From positions 310,001-374,000 of the forward strand of contig CABIZF010000002.1 of the NCBI GenBank assembly GCA_902363135.1: DNA of 64,000 bases, read 5' to 3'. Positions 6,163 through 15,933 of the stretch are shown here, piece after piece; position 1 is the first letter of the stretch, and the number at the start of each line of letters is the position of its first letter. The DNA comes from Lachnospiraceae bacterium. Its GTDB lineage: Bacteria; Bacillota; Clostridia; Lachnospirales; Lachnospiraceae. The notes beneath the pieces were generated by a model. The model had not been told where the DNA came from. It made no database searches and worked only from the letters and a program-made list of their open reading frames with translations. A program made the position numbers and the translations under genes.

Positions 6163-8547
6163 ATGGAGGCGGAAGAAAAAGTCCTGAATATCAGAATTTC
6201 GGTGCGGGATCTGGTGGAATTTGTCCTGCGGTCGGGCGATATCGACAACCGTAAAGGCGGCGGTCTCGGAGAGAAGGAGGCCATGCAGGAGGGCAGCCGG
6301 ATTCATCGAAAGATTCAGGGCAAAATGGGTAGCGCTTACAGGGCAGAGGTACCGCTTGGCATCACGCTTCCCGGGGATGGGTATACGCTGACGGTCGAAG
6401 GCCGTGCAGATGGGATTTTTACAGAACAGGATACGGTATGGATCGATGAGATCAAGAGCATGTACCGGGATCCGGATACCTTAAAAGAAGCCATACCGGT
6501 GCATCTGGCGCAGGCAAAATGCTATGCGCATATTTATGCGCTGCAGCACGGACTGGATGAGATCGGGGTGCAGATGACCTATTGCAGCCTGGAGACAGAG
6601 GAGATCCGGCGATTCCGGGAAATGCTTCCGACGAAGGAGCTTTCAGGCTGGTTTCAGGAGGTGACAGATGCCTACCGGAAGTGGGCGGAGTTTCAAAGAG
6701 ACTGGAGGGAGCTTCGCAGGGCTTCGATTCAGGGACTGGAGTTCCCATATCCATGGCGGGCCGGTCAGAAAAAGCTGGCGATGGATGTGTATCGCACGAT
6801 CCTTCGGAAAAAGAACCTGTTTTTGCAGGCGCCAACCGGTACCGGAAAGACGCTCTCTACCGTATATCCGGCGGTAAAGGCAGTCGGGGAAGGGCTGGCG
6901 GAGCGGATTTTTTATGCGACGGCCAAGACGATCACCCGGACCGTCGCAGAAGAGGCATTTTCTGTCCTGCGCGGGAATGGACTTCGTTTAAAGACGCTGA
7001 CGCTGACAGCCAAGGAAAAGGTCTGCCCGTGCGGGGAGATGGTATGCAATCCGGATGCCTGCCCGCGTGCAAAAGGGCATTTTGACCGTGTAAATGATGC
7101 AGTGTTTGAAATGCTGAATGCCGCGGATGCATTTGACCGGGATGTTATTTTGCAGCAGGCCGAAAAATGGAGAGTCTGTCCGTTTGAGATGAGTCTGGAC
7201 GTATCCTTATGGTGCGATGCGGTGATCTGCGATTACAATTATATTTTTGATCCGCGTGCGAAGCTGAAGCGCTTTTTTGCCGAGGGAAGGGGCGAGTATC
7301 TGTTTCTTGTGGATGAGGCACACAATCTGGTCGACCGTGGACGGGAAATGTTTTCGGCAACTTTGTATAAGGAAGATTTTCTGGAGGGAAAACGGGCAGT
7401 CGAAGAGCACAGCCGGAAGCTGACGCGTGCGCTGGAGCGTTGTAATGCATGGCTTCTGGATCTGAAGCGGGAGAGCACGGAGCTGAAGGTGCATGAAGAT
7501 GTGGGGATCTTTCCGGTCTATCTGATGAATCTGTGTGGCCAGATTGAGGAGGTGCTGGAGAAGCTTGCGGATACAGAGGCAGGTGAGCGGATGCTGGAGC
7601 TCTATTTTTCGGCGCGCAGCTTCCTGGAGGTCTGCGACCGGCTCGATGACAGCTACGTGATCTACTCGGAACTGTGTGCGGATGGGCGGTTTATGCTGAA
7701 GCTTTATTGTGTGGACATCTCCGGAAACCTGCAGGAGTGTATCAATAAAGGGCGCAGTACGGTCTTTTTCTCCGCAACGCTTCTGCCGGTGCAGTATTAT
7801 AAATCATTATTAAGCACAGCTCCGGATAATTATGCAATCTGTGCCACCTCCACATTTCAGCCGGAAAAGCGACTCATCCTGCTCGGGACAGATACGAGCA
7901 GCCGGTATACGCGGCGTGGTGAGGAAGAATACCGCCGGATTGCGACCTATATCTGCGAAGCATTAAGGGCGAAAAGCGGCAATTATATGGTGTTCTTTTC
8001 CTCTTATCGGATGATGGAGGAGACGGCGGAGGCGTTTACAGAGATTCTGGAGACGGAAGAAATGCATCCGCAGCTGATTTTGCAACAGCAGGGAATGACG
8101 GAGGCGGAACGGGAAGCATTTCTTATCCGATTTGAGGAGACACCGCCGGAAGGGCTGATTGGGTTTTGTGTCATGGGCGGTATTTTCAGCGAAGGGATCG
8201 ATTTGAAGGCAGAGCGGCTGATCGGTGCGATCGTGGTCGGCCCGGGATTGCCGCAGGTATGCCGGGAGCGGGAGCTTCTGAAGAATTTTTATGATGCAAG
8301 AGGCGAGGATGGCTTTTTCTATGCCTATCTCTGCCCCGGAATGAATAAAGTACTGCAGTCAGCTGGGCGGGTGATTCGTACAGAGGCGGACGAGGGTGTC
8401 ATTTTACTCCTGGATGAGCGTTTTGCGGCAGCGCGTTACCGGAACATGTTTCCGGCGGAGTGGCAGGCACCGCAGACGTGCACGTTGCAGACGGTACAGG
8501 GATGCCTTGCAAAGTTCTGGAGTGAGCGACAGACGGAACGTATATGA
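6163..8547 (+). CDS. ATP-dependent helicase with N-terminal nuclease-like domain (XPD/DinG class)
   Basis: About 794 residues. The N-terminal 130 residues look like a PD-(D/E)XK (Cas4/RecB-like) module: VEGRADGIF at about 78, DEIKSM at about 94, AQAKCYAHIYA at about 110. The helicase core has Walker A APTGTGKT at about 223 and the DEAH box VDEAHN at about 383. Between them CPCGEMVCNPDACP and a later CPFE are candidate 4Fe-4S ligands, as in XPD and DinG. Motif VI-like QSAGRVIRTEADEG lies near the end. Repair of branched or damaged DNA is the likely role. ATG 6163 follows GGGGGAGG; longer reading starts inside repeat C. It stands alone on the plus strand before purL. Confidence 0.88.
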   Translation: MEAEEKVLNIRISVRDLVEFVLRSGDIDNRKGGGLGEKEAMQEGSRIHRKIQGKMGSAYRAEVPLGITLPGDGYTLTVEGRADGIFTEQDTVWIDEIKSMYRDPDTLKEAIPVHLAQAKCYAHIYALQHGLDEIGVQMTYCSLETEEIRRFREMLPTKELSGWFQEVTDAYRKWAEFQRDWRELRRASIQGLEFPYPWRAGQKKLAMDVYRTILRKKNLFLQAPTGTGKTLSTVYPAVKAVGEGLAERIFYATAKTITRTVAEEAFSVLRGNGLRLKTLTLTAKEKVCPCGEMVCNPDACPRAKGHFDRVNDAVFEMLNAADAFDRDVILQQAEKWRVCPFEMSLDVSLWCDAVICDYNYIFDPRAKLKRFFAEGRGEYLFLVDEAHNLVDRGREMFSATLYKEDFLEGKRAVEEHSRKLTRALERCNAWLLDLKRESTELKVHEDVGIFPVYLMNLCGQIEEVLEKLADTEAGERMLELYFSARSFLEVCDRLDDSYVIYSELCADGRFMLKLYCVDISGNLQECINKGRSTVFFSATLLPVQYYKSLLSTAPDNYAICATSTFQPEKRLILLGTDTSSRYTRRGEEEYRRIATYICEALRAKSGNYMVFFSSYRMMEETAEAFTEILETEEMHPQLILQQQGMTEAEREAFLIRFEETPPEGLIGFCVMGGIFSEGIDLKAERLIGAIVVGPGLPQVCRERELLKNFYDARGEDGFFYAYLCPGMNKVLQSAGRVIRTEADEGVILLLDERFAAARYRNMFPAEWQAPQTCTLQTVQGCLAKFWSERQTERI

Positions 8548-8618
8548 GATGCAACTGTCTGTATGGCAGTGGACTGAATGTATGTGAAAGGCGGAATCAC
8601 GATTTCTCGAAGCGAAAC

Positions 8619-8647
8619 TTGTCAGATACGCTCGCTTGTGTTAAAAT
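8619..8647 (+). promoter_or_regulatory. Promoter of purL
   Basis: TTGTCA (8619-8624) and TAAAAT (8642-8647) with 17 bp spacing, 70 bp upstream of the purL start codon. No purine riboswitch is visible in the short leader. Confidence 0.65.
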
Positions 8648-8717
8648 TCGCATAGATGACGGGAAACTGCCGAATCATCAAAACAGAAGAATACAGGCAA
8701 GAGCCGGGAGGTCTGGA

Positions 8718-11700
8718 ATGAGTAAAGTAAGAAGGGTTTATGTCGAGAAGAAAGAAGCGTTTGCAGTAGCAGCGAAAGGTCTTGCACATGAAATCAGTAG
8801 TTACCTTGGTGTGGAGGATGTGACGAATGTCCGTCAGCTGATCCGTTATGACGTAGAGAATATTTCCGATGAAGTCTACCAGAGAGCATGCAGTACCGTA
8901 TTTTCTGAGCCACCGGTAGACCTTCTTTATGAAGAGCAGTTTCCGATTGCGGAAGATGAGCGGGCGTTTGCCGTTGAGTTCCTTCCGGGACAGTTTGACC
9001 AGAGAGCGGACTCAGCTGTTCAGTGCGTGAAGTTCCTGAAGGAGGATGAGGAGCCGATTATCCGTTCTGCGACCGTTTATGTGGTAAAGGGACAGGTTAC
9101 CGATGAAGAATTCGAGGCAATCAAAAATCTTTGCATCAACCCGGTGGATTCCCGTGAGACCGGATTTACGAAGCCGGATACCCTTGTGACAGAGTTTGAA
9201 GAGCCGAAGGATGTCATCACGTTTGATGGCTTTACGGATATGGATGAGACATCCTTAAAGACGCTTTATGCTTCCTTGAATCTGGCAATGACCTTCCGGG
9301 ATTTCCAGCATATTCAGCGTTATTTCCAGAGCGAAGAAAAACGCAATCCGACGATGACAGAGATCCGGGTGCTTGATACCTACTGGTCAGATCATTGTCG
9401 CCATACAACATTTTCCACAGAGCTGAAGGATATCATTTTTGACGACGGCTATTATAAGGCGCCGATTCAGGGTACTTACGAAAAATATCTGGCAGCGCAC
9501 AAAGAGATTTTTCAGGGACGTGACGACAAATTTGTCTGCCTGATGGATCTTGCGCTGATGGCGATGCGCAAATTAAAGCGGGAGGGCAAGCTGCAGGACC
9601 AGGAGGAATCCGATGAGATCAATGCCTGCTCGATCGTTGTTCCGGTCGAGATCGACGGTAAGACCGAGGAGTGGCTTGTAAACTTTAAAAATGAGACACA
9701 CAACCATCCGACAGAGATCGAACCGTTCGGAGGCGCAGCGACCTGTCTGGGAGGTGCGATCCGTGACCCGCTTTCCGGACGTACCTATGTCTATCAGGCG
9801 ATGCGTGTGACCGGTGCGGCAGATCCGACCGTGTCTGTGAAGAAGACCTTAAAGGGCAAGCTTCCTCAGAAAAAGCTGGTGCGTGAGGCAGCACACGGCT
9901 ACAGCTCCTATGGCAATCAGATCGGCCTTGCGACCGGCTATGTAAAGGAGATTTATCATCCGAACTATGTGGCGAAGCGTATGGAGATCGGTGCAGTCAT
10001 GGCAGCAGCTCCGCGCTCTGCCGTGATCCGGGAAAATTCTGATCCGGGCGATATCATCATCCTGCTCGGCGGCCGGACCGGACGTGATGGTATCGGCGGA
10101 GCAACCGGTTCCTCCAAGGTACACACAGAGGCCTCTATCGAGGTGTGCGGCGCAGAGGTACAGAAAGGAAATGCACCGACCGAGCGGAAGCTGCAGCGTC
10201 TGTTCCGTCGGCCGGAGGTCAGCCATCTCATCAAGAAGTGCAACGACTTCGGAGCAGGCGGCGTATCGGTAGCGATCGGCGAGCTGGCACCGGGTCTTCA
10301 GATTTATCTGGATAAGGTACCGAAGAAATATGCAGGACTGGATGGCACGGAGCTTGCTATTTCCGAGTCTCAGGAGCGTATGGCAGTCGTTGTCGATCCG
10401 AAGGATGTTGAGACCTTCCTTGCCTATGCGGATGAGGAAAATCTGGAAGCTGTCGAGGTGGCGGTTGTCACAGAGCAGCCGCGTCTGGTGCTGATCTGGA
10501 GGGACAAGGAGATCGTAAACATTTCCAGAGCCTTCCTTGACACGAACGGCGCGCATCAGGAGACGTCCGTCGAGGTGGAGATGCCATCTGAGACAGACAA
10601 ATATTTTACAAGAGAAGAGGTTGCAGATGTCCGCAAAAAATGGCTGGAGACACTGGCAGACCTGAACTGCTGCTCGCAGAAGGGACTGGTCGAGATGTTT
10701 GACGGCTCGATCGGAGCGGGCTCTGTATTTATGCCATATGGAGGAAAATATCAGCTGACCGAGACGCAGACGATGGTGGCGAAGCTTCCGGTGCTTAAAG
10801 GAAAATGCGATACGGTTACGATGATGAGCTATGGCTTTGATCCGTATCTGTCGAGCTGGAGCCCGTATCATGGGGCTGTCTATGCGGTACTGGAGTCGAT
10901 TGCACGCATTGTCGCTTCCGGCGGAGACTACAGCAAGATCCGCTTTACCTTCCAGGAATATTTCCGCAGAATGACCGAGGATCCGAAGCGCTGGAGCCAG
11001 CCGTTTGCCGCACTGCTTGGTGCATACGAGGCACAGATGGGCTTTGGACTGCCGTCGATCGGCGGAAAGGACAGTATGTCCGGCAGCTTTAATGAGATCG
11101 ACGTACCGCCGACCCTCGTTTCCTTTGCAGTCGATACAGCGAAGACAGGCGATATCATCACACCGGAGCTGAAAAAGGCAGGCAGTACACTTGTACTTCT
11201 GAAGATTGAAAAGGATGCCTATGACCTTCCGGTCTATGCACAGATCATGGATCTGTATACAAAGATCCGGGAAGATATTCAGGCCGGAAGAATGATTTCA
11301 GCATATGCGTTGGATGGAAAGGGTCTTGTAGCTGCACTTTCTAAGATGGCATTTGGAAATGGCATGGGATTTGAGATTTCTCATGATGTAGATGCACGTG
11401 ACCTCTTTACCGCAGGCTTCGGTGATATCGTAGCGGAGGTTCCGGACGGAATGCTCGGCAGTCTGGCATCGACCTATACGGTAATCGGACATACAGCAGA
11501 TGATGGAACATTCCGGTATCGCGAGACAGCGCTTCCGATCGATGAGGCGCTTGCGGCATGGAAGGGAACCTTAGAGCGTGTATTTAAGACAGAGTCCGGA
11601 CTTCCGACGATCGGAGGAGGGCTGGATCTCGATGGCAATCCGACGGACGAACCGACGGCGGTACTGCTGGCAGGAAAGGATGATCCGAACCGGATTCCGA

Positions 11701-12557
11701 CGACCGACGGTACCTATTGCATCGATAAGATCTATGTATGCCGCCATAAAGTGGCGCGTCCGCGGGTATTTATTCCGGTATTCCCGGGTACAAACTGTGA
11801 GTATGACAGTGCAAGGGCATTCGAACGTGCAGGGGCAGATGTGACGGTAAAGGTGTTCCGCAACTTAAGCGCAGAAGCGATCCGTGAGTCGGTAGATGCA
11901 TTTGAGGAGGCAATCAGCCAGGCACAGATCATCATGTTCCCGGGCGGATTTTCCGCAGGCGATGAGCCGGATGGCTCTGCAAAATTCTTTGCGACGGCAT
12001 TTCGGAATGCGAAGCTGCAGGAGGCAGTAGAGAAGCTGCTGAATGAGCGTGATGGACTGGCGCTTGGTATCTGCAACGGCTTCCAGGCGCTGATCAAGCT
12101 CGGACTTGTTCCGAATGGTGCGATCACCGGACAGAAGGCGGATGCTCCGACTCTGACATTCAACACAATCGGACGTCATATTTCGAAGATGGTATATACG
12201 AAGGTCGTAAGCAACAAGTCCCCGTGGCTGGCACAGGCCAGACTTGGCGGCGTGTATGTGAATCCGGCTTCACATGGTGAGGGAAGATTTGTTGCAGACC
12301 GCGCATGGCTGGAAACATTATTTGCAAACGGTCAGGTGGCGACACAGTATTGTGATCCGGAGGGAATGGTATGCGCCGGGGATGAGGAGTGGAATGTGAA
12401 CGGCTCCTACCTGGCGGTTGAGGGTATTACGAGTCCGGACGGCCGGGTATTTGGTAAGATGGCGCATTCAGAGCGCCGTGGAGATTCCGTTGCGGTAAAT
12501 ATTTACGGTGAACAGGACCTCAGGATTTTTGAGTCGGGAGTAGCATATTTTAAATAA
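8718..12557 (+). CDS. purL: Phosphoribosylformylglycinamidine synthase (single-chain)
   Basis: A 1279-residue enzyme that converts FGAR, glutamine and ATP to FGAM in de novo purine synthesis. The two synthetase halves show TYWSDHCRHTTFSTEL, NFKNETHNHPTEIEPFGGAATC and SIGGKDSMSGSF. The C-terminal 250 residues are a class I glutamine amidotransferase domain starting at RVFIPVFPGTNCEYDS, with the nucleophile in GICNGFQ at about residue 1119. This is the clostridial single-chain form, so no separate purQ or purS is needed. ATG 8718 is preceded by GGGAGG. The stop TAA shares its last base with the ATG of the next gene, so the two are probably translationally coupled. Confidence 0.97.
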   Translation: MSKVRRVYVEKKEAFAVAAKGLAHEISSYLGVEDVTNVRQLIRYDVENISDEVYQRACSTVFSEPPVDLLYEEQFPIAEDERAFAVEFLPGQFDQRADSAVQCVKFLKEDEEPIIRSATVYVVKGQVTDEEFEAIKNLCINPVDSRETGFTKPDTLVTEFEEPKDVITFDGFTDMDETSLKTLYASLNLAMTFRDFQHIQRYFQSEEKRNPTMTEIRVLDTYWSDHCRHTTFSTELKDIIFDDGYYKAPIQGTYEKYLAAHKEIFQGRDDKFVCLMDLALMAMRKLKREGKLQDQEESDEINACSIVVPVEIDGKTEEWLVNFKNETHNHPTEIEPFGGAATCLGGAIRDPLSGRTYVYQAMRVTGAADPTVSVKKTLKGKLPQKKLVREAAHGYSSYGNQIGLATGYVKEIYHPNYVAKRMEIGAVMAAAPRSAVIRENSDPGDIIILLGGRTGRDGIGGATGSSKVHTEASIEVCGAEVQKGNAPTERKLQRLFRRPEVSHLIKKCNDFGAGGVSVAIGELAPGLQIYLDKVPKKYAGLDGTELAISESQERMAVVVDPKDVETFLAYADEENLEAVEVAVVTEQPRLVLIWRDKEIVNISRAFLDTNGAHQETSVEVEMPSETDKYFTREEVADVRKKWLETLADLNCCSQKGLVEMFDGSIGAGSVFMPYGGKYQLTETQTMVAKLPVLKGKCDTVTMMSYGFDPYLSSWSPYHGAVYAVLESIARIVASGGDYSKIRFTFQEYFRRMTEDPKRWSQPFAALLGAYEAQMGFGLPSIGGKDSMSGSFNEIDVPPTLVSFAVDTAKTGDIITPELKKAGSTLVLLKIEKDAYDLPVYAQIMDLYTKIREDIQAGRMISAYALDGKGLVAALSKMAFGNGMGFEISHDVDARDLFTAGFGDIVAEVPDGMLGSLASTYTVIGHTADDGTFRYRETALPIDEALAAWKGTLERVFKTESGLPTIGGGLDLDGNPTDEPTAVLLAGKDDPNRIPTTDGTYCIDKIYVCRHKVARPRVFIPVFPGTNCEYDSARAFERAGADVTVKVFRNLSAEAIRESVDAFEEAISQAQIIMFPGGFSAGDEPDGSAKFFATAFRNAKLQEAVEKLLNERDGLALGICNGFQALIKLGLVPNGAITGQKADAPTLTFNTIGRHISKMVYTKVVSNKSPWLAQARLGGVYVNPASHGEGRFVADRAWLETLFANGQVATQYCDPEGMVCAGDEEWNVNGSYLAVEGITSPDGRVFGKMAHSERRGDSVAVNIYGEQDLRIFESGVAYFK

Positions 12558-15500
12558 TGAGACGGACAAAGATAAAGACGGATAACGTCGAACAGTTAAT
12601 GGAAATTGTGAGATCTCTTCAGCGTGGGGAAGAACCCACGCAGGAGAGTATCCGGGAGAGTGCGGAGCGTGTGTCAAAGACAGACGCTCCGATGTCAGAT
12701 GGGCCGATGTCAGATGAGCCGGAGTCGGATGCGCAGACGGAGGAAAAGCGGACCGATACTGAAGCGGACTGGGACGCAGAGGACGATGCGTTCGTCCGAT
12801 CTCTGGAGGAGACCGATGCCCGTATCAGTGCGAGACGGGAGCGATTTACGAAAGAGGAAGAGCAGTCGGCGGGCGGCAGAGGGCTTGGAGGGCTCTGGCA
12901 GAAGGCGGCCGGCTATCTGGAAAGCCGGAGGGCACAGCAGGAGTCTGAAGAAGACGACGATTACGAAGACACAGAGGAAGAAGCACTTCCTTTAGATGAC
13001 ACAGAAGCGCCAAAAGCAGAGGCGGATCAAAGGGCAGAAGCTGACGGAACAGAAATGCAGACGGATGCAGAAGCGCAATCCGGTGGTGTAATCCAGTCAC
13101 TGGTGACAGGCATAAAAAACAGAAAAAAACGGATCAGACGCAGCCGGGAGAAACTTGAGGATGCGAATGATGCAGATGATGATATAGAAGAGACACCCAC
13201 TGAGCAGAAAAAGCAGCCGGAGAGGGAGGCGGCATCATCCGAAGAGGGGCAGGAGAACGCAAAGGAGAATGAGGCAGAGCCACAATCGGAGTCTGCGCGC
13301 CCGGTAAGTTCCCGCCCTTGGAAGGGGATCCTCCCGAAAGGGAAGGGGACACGCTACCCTGAGCATCTTTCCCGGAACACAGGATATGGGGAGACGCGCA
13401 GTGGTCTGCTGCGTCGGGATTCGATCCTGAGAGACCTGGATGAGGACGAAGAAGAGCCAAAGGAAGAGCTGCCTGTCGAGCCGGAGAGCCAGAATGTATT
13501 TGAACGGATCACCGGAAATGCCACCGAGGCTGCTTCGCCAAAGCAGGATGAGCAGCGACAGCCGGAGGATACAACGGATACCACTAAGGCTGCTTCGCCA
13601 AAGCAGGATGAGCAGCGACAGCTGAAGGATACAACGGATACTGCCCAGGTTACTTCGTCAGAGCAGGCTGAACAGTCAGAGTCGGCCGAACAGCCACAGC
13701 CGGAGCAGACCACGGATACTCCTGAGGATGCTGCATCTATTAAGATCACGAACGCGAAAAAGCGCCGGAGAAAGACAGCGGCAGAGAAGGAAGAAGAGCT
13801 CCGCAAGGGCTTTGCACCACAGAAGCGTACGGCGGCAGATATGCTGCTGGCAGCGCGCGAATGTGTACAGGACGGGATAGAAGCGCTGAGGGACAAAGGA
13901 ATTTCCAGACGGGAAATGGCGATGATCACAGCGGCAGCGGTATTTGTCCTTTTGCTTGTTGTTTTGATTTTTCAGGCGGTGGGCGGCAGCATTGCCAGTC
14001 GACGCAAGAGTGAGAATGTCACAGCGGATAGCGGGCTTCGCATTACGGTAGAGGATGAGCCGGAAAACTGGTGCAGCTCCTATCCGGTACAGCTGAAGCT
14101 GTCTGTGACGGATGCGACGCTGCAGTCTGTGCAGGTCAATGGTACAGGCTATACGCCGGATGCGTCCGGACTGATTACGGTCGGGGCGAATACAGATATT
14201 CTGGAGATAGAGGTGGCCACAGATCAGGGAACACGCAGTGCGCGGGTCGAGATCCCGAAGCTGGACGGGGAGCCTCCGGTCGTACATGCGTCTCTGCAAA
14301 AGGACCGGATCGAGCTGACCGCAGCGGATGCGCGCTCCAGCGTGCGCGCACTCTATTATGCCGTCGGCCCTGAGACGGAGTCGGAGCTGGTGCCGCAGTA
14401 TCAGAAATATACCGAGCCGATCAGTTATACAGAGGGTATGCTTTACCGTTTCTATGCCGAGGATGCGGCAGGCAACCGCAGTACGCCGGTTGTGACAAAT
14501 ATGAAGACGGCAGAGAGCCTTACCGTATCGCCGGAAACGCTTGCCCTGTATCCGGGCGAGACGGCAGCGCTTACGGTAAAGGTTGAACCGGAATATGCGT
14601 TGCTGGAGAACCTGAGCTATGAGAGCCAGAATCCGGATTTGCTTTCTGTCAGTGACGGCGGAGTGGTCACGGCGCTGGCAAATGGTACCGGGACAGTCAG
14701 GGTCACCGCGGACGGTGTGTCTGCTGCAATCTGCACAGCAGAGGTGTCTGAGTCGCGGACAGTCACGGTCAGTGCGGTTGGCGACTGTACGCTCGGGACA
14801 GATGAAAGCTTTAATACGAGCACGAGCTTTAACGCGTATGAGGCAATGAACGGTACCTCATACTTTTTCCAGAATGTCCGGTCGATCCTTGAGGCGGATG
14901 ATGCGACCTTTGCAAATTTTGAAGGGACGCTGACGACTGAGACAGCACGGGAATCAAAGGAATATGCATTTAAAGGCGATCCGTCCTACACGCAGATTCT
15001 GACAGACGGATCCATAGATGTCGTCACCCTGGCGAACAATCACAGCAGCGATTATGGGGCAAAGAGCCTGACCGATACAGAGGAGGCGCTGGATGCGGCC
15101 GGAATCGATTACTGCATCGGAGATAAAATCGCAGTAAAAGAGGTAAATGGTATACCGACTGCCTTTATTGGAATATATGTCCTGAATGACGGAATGGCGC
15201 GGGAAGAACAGGTAAAGCAGACGATTGCAGCTGCAAAGCAGCAGGGCGCAAAGCTGGTGATTGTCGCATTTCACTGGGGCACGGAAAAAGCGGCGGAGCC
15301 GGATGAGACACAGAAATCGCTGGCGCATACGGCGATTGACTGTGGGGCAGATCTGGTTGTCGGTCATCATCCGCATGTTTTGCAGGCGATAGAGTACTAT
15401 AAAGGGAAATACATTGCTTACAGCCTCGGTAATTTCTGCTTTGGCGGTAATAGTGCGCCTTCTGATATGGATACGATGATTTTTCAGCAGACATTTACAA

Positions 15501-15706
15501 TCGAAAAAGGGGAGGTGCAGGCAGCTGCAGCTGCAACGGTGGTGCCGTGCAGTATCTCCTCGACCGCAGGCTATAACGATTATCAGCCGACCCCAACGGA
15601 GGGGGATGCCAGTGCCTCTGTTATTGACCGGCTCAACACGATGAGCGCAAATTACGGTGTGACTGTAAATGCGGACGGAACGGTGACTGCTTCCGGGACA
15701 CAATAA
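12557..15706 (+). CDS. Large membrane-anchored CapA-family protein
   Basis: A 1049-residue protein. Residues 1-450 are a highly charged, low-complexity cytoplasmic region with a 20-residue tandem repeat (EAASPKQDEQRQ...). A membrane segment lies at about 456-475. Outside the cell come beta-rich repeats, including a Big2-like segment at about 652-735 (SLTVSPETLALYPGETAALT), then a CapA/PGA_cap domain from about 736: VGDCTLGTD, FANFEGTL, LANNHSSDYG, VAFHWGTE, VVGHHPHVLQ. It is a paralogue of the shorter CapA-like protein at 1157. No clear ribosome binding site precedes the ATG, which overlaps the purL stop. The substrate is unknown; a cell-surface role is inferred from topology. Confidence 0.85.
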   Translation: MRRTKIKTDNVEQLMEIVRSLQRGEEPTQESIRESAERVSKTDAPMSDGPMSDEPESDAQTEEKRTDTEADWDAEDDAFVRSLEETDARISARRERFTKEEEQSAGGRGLGGLWQKAAGYLESRRAQQESEEDDDYEDTEEEALPLDDTEAPKAEADQRAEADGTEMQTDAEAQSGGVIQSLVTGIKNRKKRIRRSREKLEDANDADDDIEETPTEQKKQPEREAASSEEGQENAKENEAEPQSESARPVSSRPWKGILPKGKGTRYPEHLSRNTGYGETRSGLLRRDSILRDLDEDEEEPKEELPVEPESQNVFERITGNATEAASPKQDEQRQPEDTTDTTKAASPKQDEQRQLKDTTDTAQVTSSEQAEQSESAEQPQPEQTTDTPEDAASIKITNAKKRRRKTAAEKEEELRKGFAPQKRTAADMLLAARECVQDGIEALRDKGISRREMAMITAAAVFVLLLVVLIFQAVGGSIASRRKSENVTADSGLRITVEDEPENWCSSYPVQLKLSVTDATLQSVQVNGTGYTPDASGLITVGANTDILEIEVATDQGTRSARVEIPKLDGEPPVVHASLQKDRIELTAADARSSVRALYYAVGPETESELVPQYQKYTEPISYTEGMLYRFYAEDAAGNRSTPVVTNMKTAESLTVSPETLALYPGETAALTVKVEPEYALLENLSYESQNPDLLSVSDGGVVTALANGTGTVRVTADGVSAAICTAEVSESRTVTVSAVGDCTLGTDESFNTSTSFNAYEAMNGTSYFFQNVRSILEADDATFANFEGTLTTETARESKEYAFKGDPSYTQILTDGSIDVVTLANNHSSDYGAKSLTDTEEALDAAGIDYCIGDKIAVKEVNGIPTAFIGIYVLNDGMAREEQVKQTIAAAKQQGAKLVIVAFHWGTEKAAEPDETQKSLAHTAIDCGADLVVGHHPHVLQAIEYYKGKYIAYSLGNFCFGGNSAPSDMDTMIFQQTFTIEKGEVQAAAAATVVPCSISSTAGYNDYQPTPTEGDASASVIDRLNTMSANYGVTVNADGTVTASGTQ
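13526..13675 (+). repeat. 60-bp coding tandem repeat
   Basis: Two nearly identical 60-bp units share a run of about 34 bp from AGGCTGCTTCGCCAAAGC, and a third degenerate unit follows. The unit is 20 codons, so copy-number change would keep the frame. It lies in the cytoplasmic acidic domain of the CapA-like protein. Confidence 0.8.
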
Positions 15707-15737
15707 GAAGAAATAGCTTCAGAAAATGGATTTGAGA

Positions 15738-15778
15738 GATGAAATGTGACACGATTTGTTGCATTTCATCTTTTTTTT
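15738..15778 (+). terminator. Terminator after the large CapA-like gene
   Basis: GATGAAATG (15738-15746) pairs with CATTTCATC (15762-15770), followed by eight T. Confidence 0.85.
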
Positions 15779-15837
15779 GGATCTGAAACCAGAGCCATTT
15801 AAAAGAAAAATAAAATGACACTTATTGAAACAATATG

Positions 15838-15866
15838 TTGATTATAGGCTGCATATGTGATACGAT
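15838..15866 (+). promoter_or_regulatory. Promoter of the RAYT-like gene
   Basis: TTGATT (15838-15843) and TACGAT (15861-15866) with 17 bp spacing, and TG one base before the -10 element. Confidence 0.5.
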
Positions 15867-15933
15867 GAACAGGATGTGAAGAGATGTGGCAGAATTGCCC
15901 AAGGAGGAGCTCTTCACCGGGAAGGGGAAAGGT

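Noticed and set aside
9849..10871. 340-codon minus-strand frame inside purL
   Set aside because: Shadow of purL codon bias; no ribosome binding site or recognisable domain.
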